A program made the translations under genes and the position numbers. Below the pieces are notes generated by a model. The model was not told where the DNA came from. It ran no database searches and saw nothing but the letters and a program-made list of their open reading frames with translations. 64,000 nucleotides of DNA from Sulfuricurvum sp. PC08-66 (GTDB lineage: Bacteria > Campylobacterota > Campylobacteria > Campylobacterales > Sulfurimonadaceae). Shown here piece by piece: positions 1-8,242 of the stretch; position 1 is the stretch's first letter; each line of letters opens with the position of its first letter. The stretch spans positions 62,001 to 126,000 of the forward strand of contig JQIT01000008.1 in the NCBI GenBank assembly GCA_000830255.1. Reading direction: 5' to 3'.

Positions 1-228
1 GAGTTTGTCGTCATTGCAGGGGTGGCAAAAAAAGAGCTTCTTTATCAAATGGCAGAACACGTCAGAAGCGCTATAGAAGCGCATCAGTTTAAAAATTTTG
101 GCTCTGTTACGTGTAGTTTTGGTTGTGTCATTCACGGTGAAAACGAGACGATTTTAGAGACTATCAACAAAGCGGATGAAAAGCTATATATGGCAAAAGC
201 CAATGGACGAAATCGAGTCGAGTTTTAA
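1..228 (+). CDS. Diguanylate cyclase GGDEF domain, C-terminal end (5' partial)
   Basis: The reading frame is open from the first base and ends at TAA 226-228, giving about 75 residues. The tail has the typical end of a GGDEF domain: a T-C-S-F-G-C-like strand (the family has S.GvA), followed by ADEKLYMAKANGRNRV, which matches the AD.ALY.AK..GRN.v helix of diguanylate cyclases. The GGDEF signature lies outside the window, although the first residues EFVVIAG look like the end of GGDEF plus the following strand. The role would be synthesis of cyclic di-GMP from GTP. A palindromic repeat follows directly after the stop. Confidence 0.85.
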   Translation, partial: EFVVIAGVAKKELLYQMAEHVRSAIEAHQFKNFGSVTCSFGCVIHGENETILETINKADEKLYMAKANGRNRVEF

Positions 229-231
229 ATA

Positions 232-252
232 GCGGGACTAAAGTCCCACCTC
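232..252. repeat. Palindromic repeat, single-hairpin copy (copy A)
   Basis: GGGACT-AA-AGTCCC at 234-247 forms a perfect 6-bp stem just after the stop of the diguanylate cyclase gene. The stem and its context (GCGGGACT..AGTCCCAC) match the second hairpin of the two-hairpin repeats at 28793, 32866 and 33013. This copy lacks the GAGGCT hairpin. The rest of 253-364 shows nothing further. Confidence 0.65.
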
Positions 253-364
253 CGAAGGAGTTTTGAATATTGCGATGGTTGTCAATGCTCCATCGATGCC
301 TCGTACAGTTGCATACAACACTATGTTGAGTTTGATGTGGTGAGTTAGGCGTATGTTGCACATC

Positions 365-904
365 TCAAGGTTGTGATGTGTGACCTTGTCGAAAATCTTC
401 TAGGCGTTGCTCTAATTTTTGGCGTTGCTCCTCTTGGCGTGTAGTATCCTGAGGAGAGGCGCGATCGATATACCCTATCAAAGCGTAAGTGCCTATGCCA
501 CCAAGTATTAAAAAAGCGCCTAATGCCGTAGCCAACCATGGCCAAAACCATGTTTCACTCCACGTATCGATAAGCGCACCTTCTGGATGGGCAGGGTCAT
601 AAATAACTCCTATGCTATCGCCTACCTTGTAGTGTGCTGTATCGCTGTAGGTCTGACCCTTGAACGTGATGTGCGTACCCGTATGTGTTGTGAATTTCAC
701 GAGAGGGGCATACATGATGATTTTTGTGGGGTGGTTTTGGGTCTCATCGATACCATGGCTATAATCGCGCTCTATGCCAATAACATTTCCTTGGGTGGAG
801 AGTTGATGCTTTTGCATCGCTTTTCGCTCGAGGAGTTGTTGGATACCGTAATAGAGTAGAAAAAGCCCGACGCCTGCAAAAAGAATCAAAAAGAGCCATT
901 TCAT
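365..904 (-). CDS. DUF3592-type membrane protein
   Basis: This is a 179-residue protein of unknown function. It has a membrane segment at residues 4-20 and a second near residues 125-150, with a beta-rich domain between them. Features such as YAPLVKFTT, G..Y......Y.VGD and VIYDPAHPEGALID match the DUF3592 pattern, in which the extracytoplasmic loop carries a v.Y.p..p...a motif. The start is set at ATG 904, because AAAGG lies 7 bases upstream and the hydrophobic segment follows at once; an upstream in-frame ATG at 946 has no such site. It lies 64 bases downstream of htpG on the same strand, separated by a weak hairpin. The role is unknown. Confidence 0.7.
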   Translation of the reverse strand: MKWLFLILFAGVGLFLLYYGIQQLLERKAMQKHQLSTQGNVIGIERDYSHGIDETQNHPTKIIMYAPLVKFTTHTGTHITFKGQTYSDTAHYKVGDSIGVIYDPAHPEGALIDTWSETWFWPWLATALGAFLILGGIGTYALIGYIDRASPQDTTRQEEQRQKLEQRLEDFRQGHTSQP

Positions 905-936
905 AGTCAAACCTTTGTGAACATGGAAGCTAAATT

Positions 937-953
937 TGCCCCACATGGGGGCA
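937..953 (-). terminator. Possible weak terminator after htpG
   Basis: TGCCCC-ACATG-GGGGCA gives a 6-bp GC-rich stem between the htpG stop and the DUF3592 gene. On the minus strand it is followed only by AATTTAG, so the U-tract is poor. It may be only partial termination or an mRNA-end structure. Confidence 0.35.
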
Positions 954-968
954 GGTGCGCAGAAGGGT

Positions 969-2843
969 TTAAAGCGCCTTGGTCATGACGCGGTTGAGAC
1001 GTGCGATAAATGCCGCAGGATTGGCAAGTTCGCGACCATCTGCCAAGAAAGCTTGGTCGAGGAGCAAATGCGCGATATCCTCGATGCTGTTTTGGTCACG
1101 GCTGTCGTGGAGTTTTTGAATCAATGGATGGTTGGGGTTGATTTCCAAAATCGGTTTGGGTGCTTCACCGCCCATACCTTGACCCATTTGCTTCATCATT
1201 TTGTACATGGTGTAGCTTGGGTCGTCCTTGTCCTCGACGACGCAAGCTGGGGACTCTTTGAGGCGGCTGGTGGTTTTGACCGCTTTGACGCTATCGCCTA
1301 GGACGTTGCCAAGCTCTTTGAGGATAGATTCGTACGCTTTTTGGCTCTCCTCTTGCGCTTTTTGCTCTTCGTCACTGCTGTCGAGTTTGGCTTCGTTGAC
1401 GTGCACAAAGGTGTACTCTTTGTAGCTAGTGACCATCGGGAAGACAATCGTGTCGATTTCGTCGCTCATGATAAGTACATCGATGTTTTTGGCTTTGAAC
1501 TGCTCTAGGATAGGAGAGTTGCGTAGAACTTGCTCATCGGTACCTGTGATGTAATAGATCTCTTTTTTGTCCGCTTCGAGGGCTTTGGTGACGCTCTCGA
1601 TATCGACAGCATCGGTGTGGTTGAGGGTCTTGAACTGCAATAGTTCGATGATTTTTTCACGGTTTTCGAAGTCATTATAGAGACCCTCTTTGAGGACGCG
1701 TCCGAACTCTTTGTAAAATTGCGCGTATTTTTCGGCATCTTTTTTAGCCAGTTTGGCTAGCTCAGAGAGCACTTTTTTGACGCTATTTTTCTTGATTTTT
1801 TCCAATATCGCGTTGTTTTGCAAAATTTCGCGGCTCACATTGAGTGGGAGGTCTGCAGAGTCGATGACCCCTTTGAGGAATCGCAAATAGGTAGGCAAAA
1901 GCTCTTTGTCATCATCGGTGATAAAGACGCGGTTGATATAGAGCTTGACCCCTGGGGTGTAGTCTACGCGGTACAAATCCATCGGTGCGCGGCTAGGGAC
2001 ATAGAAGAGGGTGGTGTATTCGAGGGAGCCTTCCGCTTTGTGGTGCATCCATGTGATAGGCTCACTGCTGTCGTGCGCGATGCTTTTGTAGAAATCTTTG
2101 TAGTCTTCGTCTTTGAGGTCGTTTTTGGAGAGTGTCCAAAGTGCTGAGGCTTTGTTGACCTGCTCGATTTTGACCTCTGTGGTAGGCTCATCACCCTCTT
2201 TTTCGGCGGCTTTGTAGTGCTCTTTTTCCATATAGATGGGGAAAGGGATGTGGTTGGAGTATTTTTCGATGATGCGCTCTAATTTGTAGCTCTCTAGGAA
2301 CTCCTCCTCCTCTTTTTTGAGGTAAAGCGTGATGGTCGTACCGTGGCTGTCGCGTTTGGCAGGGGTGATTTCATAATCTCCTTCGCCTGCGCTACTCCAC
2401 ATATAGGCCTCATCAGTGGCAGCTTTTTTGGAGATGACCTCGACTTTTTTGGCGACCATGAAGGAAGCATAGAAACCTACACCGAACTGTCCGATGAGTT
2501 TGCTATCTTTTTTGGCGTCACCACTGAGATTTTCTAGGAAAGCTTTGGTACCTGATTTGGCGATGGTTCCTAGGTGCTCGACCAAATCCTCCTGGTTCAT
2601 ACCGATACCGCTATCGGCGATGGTGAGGGTCTTTTTCTTTTTGTCGAAGGTGATGTCGATACGAGGAGCAAAAACGACCTCTTTGTAGGCGGGGTCGGTG
2701 AGGGTGACGTGGTTGAGCTTGTCTAGGGCGTCGCTAGCATTGGAGACCAGCTCGCGTAGGAAAATCTCCTTGTTGGAGTAGAGCGAGTGGATCATCAGTT
2801 TTAAAAGTTGATTGATTTCGGTTTGGAATTGATGTTTTGCCAT
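969..2843 (-). CDS. htpG: Molecular chaperone HtpG (Hsp90)
   Basis: 624 residues, the usual length for bacterial Hsp90. It is an ATP-dependent dimeric cytosolic chaperone. The N-terminal GHKL ATPase domain is complete: ELVSNASDALDKL (N-box), DSGIGM (G1) and GQFGVGFYASFMV (G2 lid). The middle domain has the expected SREILQNN segment with the catalytic Arg. The C-terminal dimerisation domain ends near HDSRDQNSIEDIAHLLLDQA. AAGGA lies 7 bases before ATG 2843. A consensus sigma-70 promoter and an adjacent palindrome precede it, so the gene can be expressed separately from truA upstream. Confidence 0.98.
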   Translation of the reverse strand: MAKHQFQTEINQLLKLMIHSLYSNKEIFLRELVSNASDALDKLNHVTLTDPAYKEVVFAPRIDITFDKKKKTLTIADSGIGMNQEDLVEHLGTIAKSGTKAFLENLSGDAKKDSKLIGQFGVGFYASFMVAKKVEVISKKAATDEAYMWSSAGEGDYEITPAKRDSHGTTITLYLKKEEEEFLESYKLERIIEKYSNHIPFPIYMEKEHYKAAEKEGDEPTTEVKIEQVNKASALWTLSKNDLKDEDYKDFYKSIAHDSSEPITWMHHKAEGSLEYTTLFYVPSRAPMDLYRVDYTPGVKLYINRVFITDDDKELLPTYLRFLKGVIDSADLPLNVSREILQNNAILEKIKKNSVKKVLSELAKLAKKDAEKYAQFYKEFGRVLKEGLYNDFENREKIIELLQFKTLNHTDAVDIESVTKALEADKKEIYYITGTDEQVLRNSPILEQFKAKNIDVLIMSDEIDTIVFPMVTSYKEYTFVHVNEAKLDSSDEEQKAQEESQKAYESILKELGNVLGDSVKAVKTTSRLKESPACVVEDKDDPSYTMYKMMKQMGQGMGGEAPKPILEINPNHPLIQKLHDSRDQNSIEDIAHLLLDQAFLADGRELANPAAFIARLNRVMTKAL

Positions 2844-2873
2844 AGGGCTATCCTTGTGTTGAAATAGGGCGCA

Positions 2874-2902
2874 AGTATAGTAAATTTTTGATTATTATGC
2901 AA
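2874..2902 (-). promoter_or_regulatory. Sigma-70 promoter of htpG
   Basis: On the minus strand TTGCAT (2902-2897) is followed by a 17-base spacer and TATACT (2879-2874), about 30 bases before the htpG start codon. Both hexamers are close to consensus and the spacing is ideal. This is the best-formed promoter I see in the window. Confidence 0.8.
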
Positions 2903-2903
2903 G

Positions 2904-2916
2904 AACTATCATAGTT
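2904..2916. promoter_or_regulatory. 13-bp palindrome next to the htpG -35 box (possible operator)
   Basis: AACTATCATAGTT is a perfect inverted repeat (6+1+6). It ends one base upstream of the -35 hexamer of htpG. The position suits a regulator binding site. It is not a CIRCE (TTAGCACTC-type) element, so an HrcA site is not supported. Function is inferred from position only. Confidence 0.4.
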
Positions 2917-2942
2917 GCTTAGTCGATATGACTCAACTTTAT

Positions 2943-3695
2943 TTATTCGAGCGATGTGCGAGAGGGGTAAAAAACATCCGTGAGGTAGAGTCCATTGGGC
3001 GGTGCGAGGCGGCGAGAGTGCATCGCCTCTTTTGCCAATTGTGCGCGTATGGCATCGAGGGTGATTTTGTCGCTGTTGTAGAGCAGAAGAGTTTGGACTA
3101 TCATGCGAATTTGACTGCGTAAAAAGGCGTTGCCCTCGATAGTGATGATGACAAAGCGACCTCGTCGATAGAGTCGTGTACGTGAAATCGTGCGTACGGT
3201 AGAACCTGCATCATTGCCGAATTTTTGGAAATAGGCAAAATCGTGCGTCCCCTCAAAAAGGCACAACGCTTCGTGCATACGTGTGGTATCGAGTGGTGTA
3301 TCGATATAGGTCACCGTAGATGCGTCAAAGGGGCTAGAGGAGGCTTCGCACAAGATATAGCGATAGCGTCTACGAATTGCCCCAAAACGAGCGTGAAAGC
3401 TCTCATCGACCTGCTCAATACGTCGTATGCGAATGGTGGGAGGGAGGTGATGGTTGAGCGATTGGGTGAGTTTGCCTAGGTTGTGCCAATAGGAGGGGAC
3501 ATCGATATGAAGGACTTGGCGAGTGGCGTGTACGCCCGTATCGGTGCGACCCGATGCGGTGATACGTGCAGAGATTTTGAGGTGCTCCAATGCCGCATAG
3601 AGTGCACCTGCGACGGTTTGTGAGGTGTTTTTCTGGACTTGAAAACCCAAAAAAGATGCGCCATGATAGGAGAGAGTGATTTTGAGTCGAGCCAT
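2943..3695 (-). CDS. truA: tRNA pseudouridine synthase A
   Basis: 250 residues, normal length. TruA converts U38-40 of the tRNA anticodon arm to pseudouridine. The catalytic Asp is D52 in SGRTDTGVHA. The N-terminal Y.G..F.GFQ.Q and the C-terminal FLRSQIRMIV motifs are also present. It lies 3 bases after lptG and continues the minus-strand run. A 99-base gap that carries the htpG promoter follows. Confidence 0.96.
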   Translation of the reverse strand: MARLKITLSYHGASFLGFQVQKNTSQTVAGALYAALEHLKISARITASGRTDTGVHATRQVLHIDVPSYWHNLGKLTQSLNHHLPPTIRIRRIEQVDESFHARFGAIRRRYRYILCEASSSPFDASTVTYIDTPLDTTRMHEALCLFEGTHDFAYFQKFGNDAGSTVRTISRTRLYRRGRFVIITIEGNAFLRSQIRMIVQTLLLYNSDKITLDAIRAQLAKEAMHSRRLAPPNGLYLTDVFYPSRTSLE

Positions 3696-3698
3696 GTG

Positions 3699-4724
3699 CT
3701 AGTAGCGGCGTAAAATTCGGTAGTAATAAATCGCACCACTGAGTGCCAGCCAAATGGGCACACCGATGTAAAAGGTATCGAGTTGCCACGGATCCATGAG
3801 GGTCAAAAAGAGTCCGAAATAGCCTACCACTGCCGCAAAGAGATAGAGCACGGTGAAGTTTTTTTGGTGGCGGTTGTTTTGGATACCGATGGCTAAAATG
3901 AGTACGATATTCAAAAGCGGCATGAGCGAGAGCATGACGCTAATGATGAACATTTGTCGACGGGTGTAATCCACGCTGATGCTTTCCCAATAGCTAAAGC
4001 TGTCTTGGTAGCCCAATTGTCGCAAGAGCGAGGTGTCATTGATTTGCATACGGTCGAAATTGATTTGGGTCATGCTGTGGGTGTCGTAGATGAAGGCTCT
4101 ACCGTAGGTGAGACGAAAGCGCAACTGTTGGTCTACATTGGAAAAACGCGCACTGTCGGCGATGGCAAAATACTCTTTTTTGTCTTCACCCATAGGGCGA
4201 AAGAGTGCGACGTTTTTGTAGCTTTTGGCGATATTCTCCTCCTCGATGAAGAGTATCCACTCTCCGAAGCGTTGCCCGAACTCGGAAGCCGCGATATTGA
4301 GCGTGGCAGTGGTACGCTTGAAGGTGATGTAGTTGTCGTAGAGTTGCTGGGCATGGGGCACGAGCAAAAGCGAGGTGGAGAGCATCACGCCTGTCAGCCA
4401 CAGCGCAGGCCAAAAAAGTATACGCAAAAGCTGATTGGGTCGCACACCAAGGGCAAAAAGGACGATGATTTCATTGTCATTGGAGAAGTGATTGATGGTG
4501 AGTGCTCCCGCCACAAAAAAGGCGATGGGCAGGGTAAAAACCACCACCTGCGGCAGGATATAAAAATAGAGCGAGTACATATCCGTAGCATCAAGTTTGA
4601 CGATGGCGGTGACGGTCGCGATTTTGATGAGGATGATGATAGAGGCTACGGCTAAAAGTGGCAAAAATATCGAGATAAAGAGACGAAAAAAGTGCGAAAG
4701 TAAATAGGAAGCGACCCTATGCAT
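3699..4724 (-). CDS. lptG: LptF/LptG (YjgP/YjgQ) family permease
   Basis: 341 residues from ATG 4724. An earlier in-frame start at 4781 would lie deep inside the peptidase gene; at 4724 the overlap with that gene's stop is only 8 bases (ATGCATAG). The layout is typical of the LPS-export permeases: membrane segments near residues 15-40, 50-80 and 95-115, a periplasmic beta-rich domain (about 120-240), then three C-terminal segments ending in YYYRILRRY. These proteins work with LptB ATPase to pull LPS from the inner membrane to LptC/LptA, both encoded in this window at 43510-44488. It could be LptF rather than LptG, since the two are hard to tell apart by eye. Confidence 0.85.
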   Translation of the reverse strand: MHRVASYLLSHFFRLFISIFLPLLAVASIIILIKIATVTAIVKLDATDMYSLYFYILPQVVVFTLPIAFFVAGALTINHFSNDNEIIVLFALGVRPNQLLRILFWPALWLTGVMLSTSLLLVPHAQQLYDNYITFKRTTATLNIAASEFGQRFGEWILFIEEENIAKSYKNVALFRPMGEDKKEYFAIADSARFSNVDQQLRFRLTYGRAFIYDTHSMTQINFDRMQINDTSLLRQLGYQDSFSYWESISVDYTRRQMFIISVMLSLMPLLNIVLILAIGIQNNRHQKNFTVLYLFAAVVGYFGLFLTLMDPWQLDTFYIGVPIWLALSGAIYYYRILRRY

Positions 4725-5520
4725 ACCACGCCTCCAGCATGCGCAAGAGTGGCTCATGCATGACGAAGGTGACAAATGCACCTAATGCCAAAAAGGGTAC
4801 GAAAGGGGTTTGCACATCTTCATGGCGTCGATACAAGGCAACAGGTAGAGACAAAAGTGCCGCCAAAAAGATAGCGATTACGCCAAGCTCTACACCCAAG
4901 AGTGCACCAATGGTAGCTGCTACGATGATATCAGCCTCGCCCATCGCCTCGTGAGAGGGGAGAATGTCGTAGTGTGCTAGCCAAGAGGTGCGTAGCCTGT
5001 CGCGTGCCAAAAATCGCAGTTTGCCATAGAGGTAGTAGGAGAGGACGAAGCGCAACATCGCAAAGCCTCCCGCAAAAAGCAGACCGTACCACAATGCAAT
5101 GAGGGGGTGTCCATTGGCGAAAAGTGCAAACGCTAAAATGGTGAGATTGAGGCTATCAGGTACTGCCTTGTAGCGCCAATCGATAAGGGAGAGTGCCAAA
5201 AGTAGCGCAAAAACAACACCAAAAAGCAAGGCATCGAGGCTTGCACCCAATAGCCAATAGCTACTCCCAAAAATTGTTATCGAGGCTATCTCAACCGCGA
5301 TATAACGCACCCCAATAGGAGCGCCACAATAGCCGCATCGACCGCGCAAAAGTAGCCACGAAAGGATGGGAATATTGTGCCAAAGTTTAAGCGGCGTATG
5401 ACAGTGGGGGCAGTAGGAGGAGGGCCATGCGATATTTTGACCCAAAGGGAGACGATGAATGAGGACGTTGAGAAAGGAGCCTATGATGGCACCCAGCGTC
5501 AATGCCCACGCTAATAGCAC
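4717..5520 (-). CDS. Prepilin peptidase (A24 family, PilD/ComC type)
   Basis: 267 residues, an integral membrane aspartic protease that cleaves and N-methylates type IV prepilin-like proteins. The N-terminal domain has GSFLNVLIHRLP and the paired CPHC and CGYC zinc motifs of bifunctional enzymes. Catalytic Asp residues are in LIDWRYKAVPD and in GEADII (usual G.GD, here with Ala before Asp). About seven membrane segments follow. The ATG at 5520 directly follows the uppS stop. No pilin genes are in the window, so its substrates lie elsewhere. Confidence 0.93.
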   Translation of the reverse strand: MLLAWALTLGAIIGSFLNVLIHRLPLGQNIAWPSSYCPHCHTPLKLWHNIPILSWLLLRGRCGYCGAPIGVRYIAVEIASITIFGSSYWLLGASLDALLFGVVFALLLALSLIDWRYKAVPDSLNLTILAFALFANGHPLIALWYGLLFAGGFAMLRFVLSYYLYGKLRFLARDRLRTSWLAHYDILPSHEAMGEADIIVAATIGALLGVELGVIAIFLAALLSLPVALYRRHEDVQTPFVPFLALGAFVTFVMHEPLLRMLEAWYA

Positions 5521-6195
5521 TTAGATGCCTCCAAAGCGACGTTCGATACCTGCGAACTTGGACAAAATCGCATCGAGCTCTTGAGCTGTGAAATCTGGCC
5601 ACAACGTAGGGGTGAAAAAAAGCTCTGCGTAGCTAGCTTGCCAGAGCAAGAAATTCGAAAGCCGCATATCTCCACCTGTGCGTAGGAGTAGATCCACAGG
5701 TGTAGGCATATCGAGTGCAGCGGTAAGCGATTCGACGGTGATAGGGGTTTGTGATGCTTGGAGTTTTTGTGCCGCGCGGGTAATCTCATCGTGCGCACCG
5801 TAGTTGAACGCCAAGGTGTGCAGTAGCTTCTCGCCATGCGCCGTATCGGTTTTGAGTTGGGCGATTTTGGCTTGAAGTTTGGGGCTGAAAACAGACAAAT
5901 CACCGATGGTATTGAAGCGAATAGAGTTTTTGAGGTAGGTATCTCGCTCACTGTCGAGGTAGCGCTCCAAGAGTTTCATCAAGAAATCGACCTCAGTTTT
6001 GGGGCGTTTCCAGTTTTCGGTGCTAAAGGCGTAGAGGGTGAGCTGTGCAATTTGGGGGTGATTGGCGGCATATTCACTGATAGTGCGAATCACCTCTGCC
6101 CCTTTTTCATGCCCTTTGGTTCGGTTTTGCCCTCGTGCTTTTGCCCATCGACCGTTACCGTCCATGATGATGGCGAGATGTTGCGCCTTGTTCAT
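5521..6195 (-). CDS. uppS: Undecaprenyl diphosphate synthase
   Basis: 224 residues. It condenses isopentenyl diphosphate onto farnesyl diphosphate to make the C55 lipid carrier for peptidoglycan and O-antigen. The signature IMDGNGRWAKARG near the N-terminus carries the catalytic Asp12. TLYAFSTENWKRP and the C-terminal LLRTGGDMRLSNFLLWQ are family hallmarks. AAGGGG lies 5 bases before ATG. A 60-base gap separates it from the upstream unknown gene. Confidence 0.97.
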   Translation of the reverse strand: MNKAQHLAIIMDGNGRWAKARGQNRTKGHEKGAEVIRTISEYAANHPQIAQLTLYAFSTENWKRPKTEVDFLMKLLERYLDSERDTYLKNSIRFNTIGDLSVFSPKLQAKIAQLKTDTAHGEKLLHTLAFNYGAHDEITRAAQKLQASQTPITVESLTAALDMPTPVDLLLRTGGDMRLSNFLLWQASYAELFFTPTLWPDFTAQELDAILSKFAGIERRFGGI

Positions 6196-6255
6196 TATGC
6201 CCCTTATAATGCAAAAAAGTGCGCCATTTTACCATGTGATGGTTGAAACACCTAT

Positions 6256-6975
6256 TTAGATATGTATGTCTATAGCATGCGTAGAAGGGAGGGGGGTGTG
6301 AGGCTCTTTGAGTGTGATGTGTGCGACAAAAGGTAACGCTTTTTTGGCACTTTGCAGGCGTGCTTTTGTGTGTAGCGTCTCGACCCAAAGATTCGCTTGG
6401 ATGTTGTTATCAAGATAAAAAAGCGAACCCTCGATAGATCCCAAGGTGATAAAAAAGGCGCGAAAATCGATACGCTCTTGAGGCGGTTTTTTGGGGAGGG
6501 TGAGGGTGCCTTGGTGTCCATCGTGCCAAAAGCGTAGGGTCACTTCGGTGGCTGTGCTAAGCGTCATAAGCTCATTGAGCCACAGTTGTGTTTCGCGTGG
6601 GGTTTGGGACTCTAGGAGGTGACTACTGATAGCATCAAAAGCAATTTTTTGGGCACTTTTGCCGCTTTGGAGTCCCTCGATAAGAGTATCGAGAGCTAGA
6701 TGAGCAGGGCGCTGTAGCTGTGAGACTTGTGCGGGCGTGATTTTGTGCAATGCTTTGAGGATATAGGCTTCACCTCGTTTTTGTACCATTGCCCAATAGG
6801 GTTGTTGCGCTTCCAAGGGCGTTTTGAGTCCTAGGGTGATTTGGTCGGTATTGGCTAGAGAGACCAGGGCATGCATAGCATCGAGAGGGCGCACCAATTG
6901 AAGTAGTGTCGAAAAGGTGCGTGTTTGTTGTTGCACCACCAACGGTGTGGTGATGCTAGGCGGTGTAATCTTCAA
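6256..6975 (-). CDS. Unknown conserved-position protein between coaBC and uppS
   Basis: 239 residues from a TTG at 6975, which overlaps the coaBC stop by 20 bases; the start is uncertain because no strong ribosome site is present. Reading upstream of this point would duplicate coaBC in another frame and is rejected. The protein is Gln/Thr/Leu rich with no membrane segment or signal peptide. The middle part is helical and the C-terminal third is beta-rich (TEVTLRFWHDGHQGTLTLP, RAFFITLGSIEGSLFYLD). I recall an unannotated gene at this same place in Campylobacter. The TLPKKPPQ..RIDF region loosely recalls flagellar hook-length proteins but I do not assign that. Confidence 0.7.
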   Translation of the reverse strand: MKITPPSITTPLVVQQQTRTFSTLLQLVRPLDAMHALVSLANTDQITLGLKTPLEAQQPYWAMVQKRGEAYILKALHKITPAQVSQLQRPAHLALDTLIEGLQSGKSAQKIAFDAISSHLLESQTPRETQLWLNELMTLSTATEVTLRFWHDGHQGTLTLPKKPPQERIDFRAFFITLGSIEGSLFYLDNNIQANLWVETLHTKARLQSAKKALPFVAHITLKEPHTPLPSTHAIDIHI

Positions 6976-8239
6976 GTGCTTGCGCTTTGTCAAGTAGGGC
7001 AAGTGCGAGGGTGAGTTTGTCGTGCATCCCCAGAGCAATCTCTTGGTGTGCATCGATGTAGGTGAGCGTGTGGGTATCGGTGCCAAAACTTTGGCTGTCG
7101 GCAAGTAGATTGAGGCACACAGCATCGACACCCTTGTCGATACGCGCTTTTTGGGCATTGGCGTGCGCGTTTGTCGCATCCATTTCAGCCTTGAAAGCGA
7201 TAGTGCGTAGGTTCTTTTTGTCGATGGACGCGATGATGTCAGCATTTTCGACCAGCGAAAGCTCCCATGTGCTTCCTAATGTGCTCTTTTTGGTTTTGCC
7301 TGCGCTTGGATGGGCTACACGAAAATCACTCACGGCTGCTGCCATAAAAAGATAGGGCGTTTTGGGCGCATGGGTGTGTTCGTGGTCGTGGTGCACGAGG
7401 CTTGGAGCTTTGGCGAGGGGTGCATGAATAGTGGCGAGCTTAGAGGTGAGCGCCTCTTGCATCGATTGGGCACTTTGGACCTTTTGGCTACACATATCCT
7501 GTGGCAGTGTGGTGGGAAATTGGGTCGAGACGAAGCAGACATGTGCACCGCGTAGATAAAGCGCGATAGCCAAGGAGGAGGCCATTTTGCCACTCGAAAA
7601 ATTAGAGAGGTAGCGCACCTCGTCGATTTTTTCTATCGTGCCACCACCCGTGACAAGGACGCGTCGATGCTCCCAAAATGTTTGGCGTAGCAGTTCGCGT
7701 GCGACAACATAGAAAAGCTCCATAGGGTCAGCCAACGCCCCATCGCCTGTGGTTTTGCAGGCAAGCTCTTTGGTTTGGGTATCGACCAAGGTGTAGTTGG
7801 CAAGTTTGAGTAGCTTCATCGAGGCTTGCGTGATAGGGTTGGCAAGCATAGCAGTGTTGGCGGAGGGAGCGATGATTTTGATACGGCTGTAGGCGAGGGA
7901 GGTTTGGGTGAGGAGATTGTCTGCGATACCGTTGGCAAGTTTGTTGAGCGTGTTGGCGGTGCAAGGCGCGATGATAAAAGCATCTGCCCATTTAGCCAGT
8001 GCGATATGGTTGGCATCGCTGTACCAATTTTCACTCTTCTCATCGATGACGGCATTGCCTGTGAGGGCTTCGAGTGTGAGAGGGGTGACAAAACGCGCGC
8101 CACTTTGGGTGAGGATGACGCGCACGGTGGCACCTGCTTTGGTCAGGTGCCGAATAAGCTCGATACTCTTGTAGGCAGAGATACTGCCTGTGATACCAAG
8201 AAGGACTTTTTTACCTGCTAGTAAATCAGAGGGGAACAT
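6956..8239 (-). CDS. coaBC: Bifunctional phosphopantothenoylcysteine decarboxylase / synthetase
   Basis: 427 residues. It makes 4'-phosphopantetheine for coenzyme A. The N-terminal CoaC flavoprotein domain shows GITGSISAYKSIELIRHL, APCTANTLNKLANGIADNLL and SANTAMLANP. The C-terminal CoaB domain starts near residue 190 with VLVTGGGTIEKIDEVRYLSN.SSGKM. ATG 8239 is preferred; a TTG lies just upstream, directly after the stop of the previous gene. The third pathway gene coaD is at 53009-53488 in this window. Confidence 0.96.
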   Translation of the reverse strand: MFPSDLLAGKKVLLGITGSISAYKSIELIRHLTKAGATVRVILTQSGARFVTPLTLEALTGNAVIDEKSENWYSDANHIALAKWADAFIIAPCTANTLNKLANGIADNLLTQTSLAYSRIKIIAPSANTAMLANPITQASMKLLKLANYTLVDTQTKELACKTTGDGALADPMELFYVVARELLRQTFWEHRRVLVTGGGTIEKIDEVRYLSNFSSGKMASSLAIALYLRGAHVCFVSTQFPTTLPQDMCSQKVQSAQSMQEALTSKLATIHAPLAKAPSLVHHDHEHTHAPKTPYLFMAAAVSDFRVAHPSAGKTKKSTLGSTWELSLVENADIIASIDKKNLRTIAFKAEMDATNAHANAQKARIDKGVDAVCLNLLADSQSFGTDTHTLTYIDAHQEIALGMHDKLTLALALLDKAQALEDYTA

Positions 8240-8242
8240 CAA

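Noticed and set aside
2904-2916. htpG palindrome as an HrcA (CIRCE) site
   Set aside because: Sequence does not contain TTAGCACTC arms and is too short.
3954-4655. Plus-strand frame (233 codons) opposite lptG
   Set aside because: Shadow of the permease gene; low-complexity product with no motif.
6976-7245. Upstream extension of the gene at 6256
   Set aside because: Lies inside coaBC in another frame; the product is Ser/Arg/Thr-rich without pattern.
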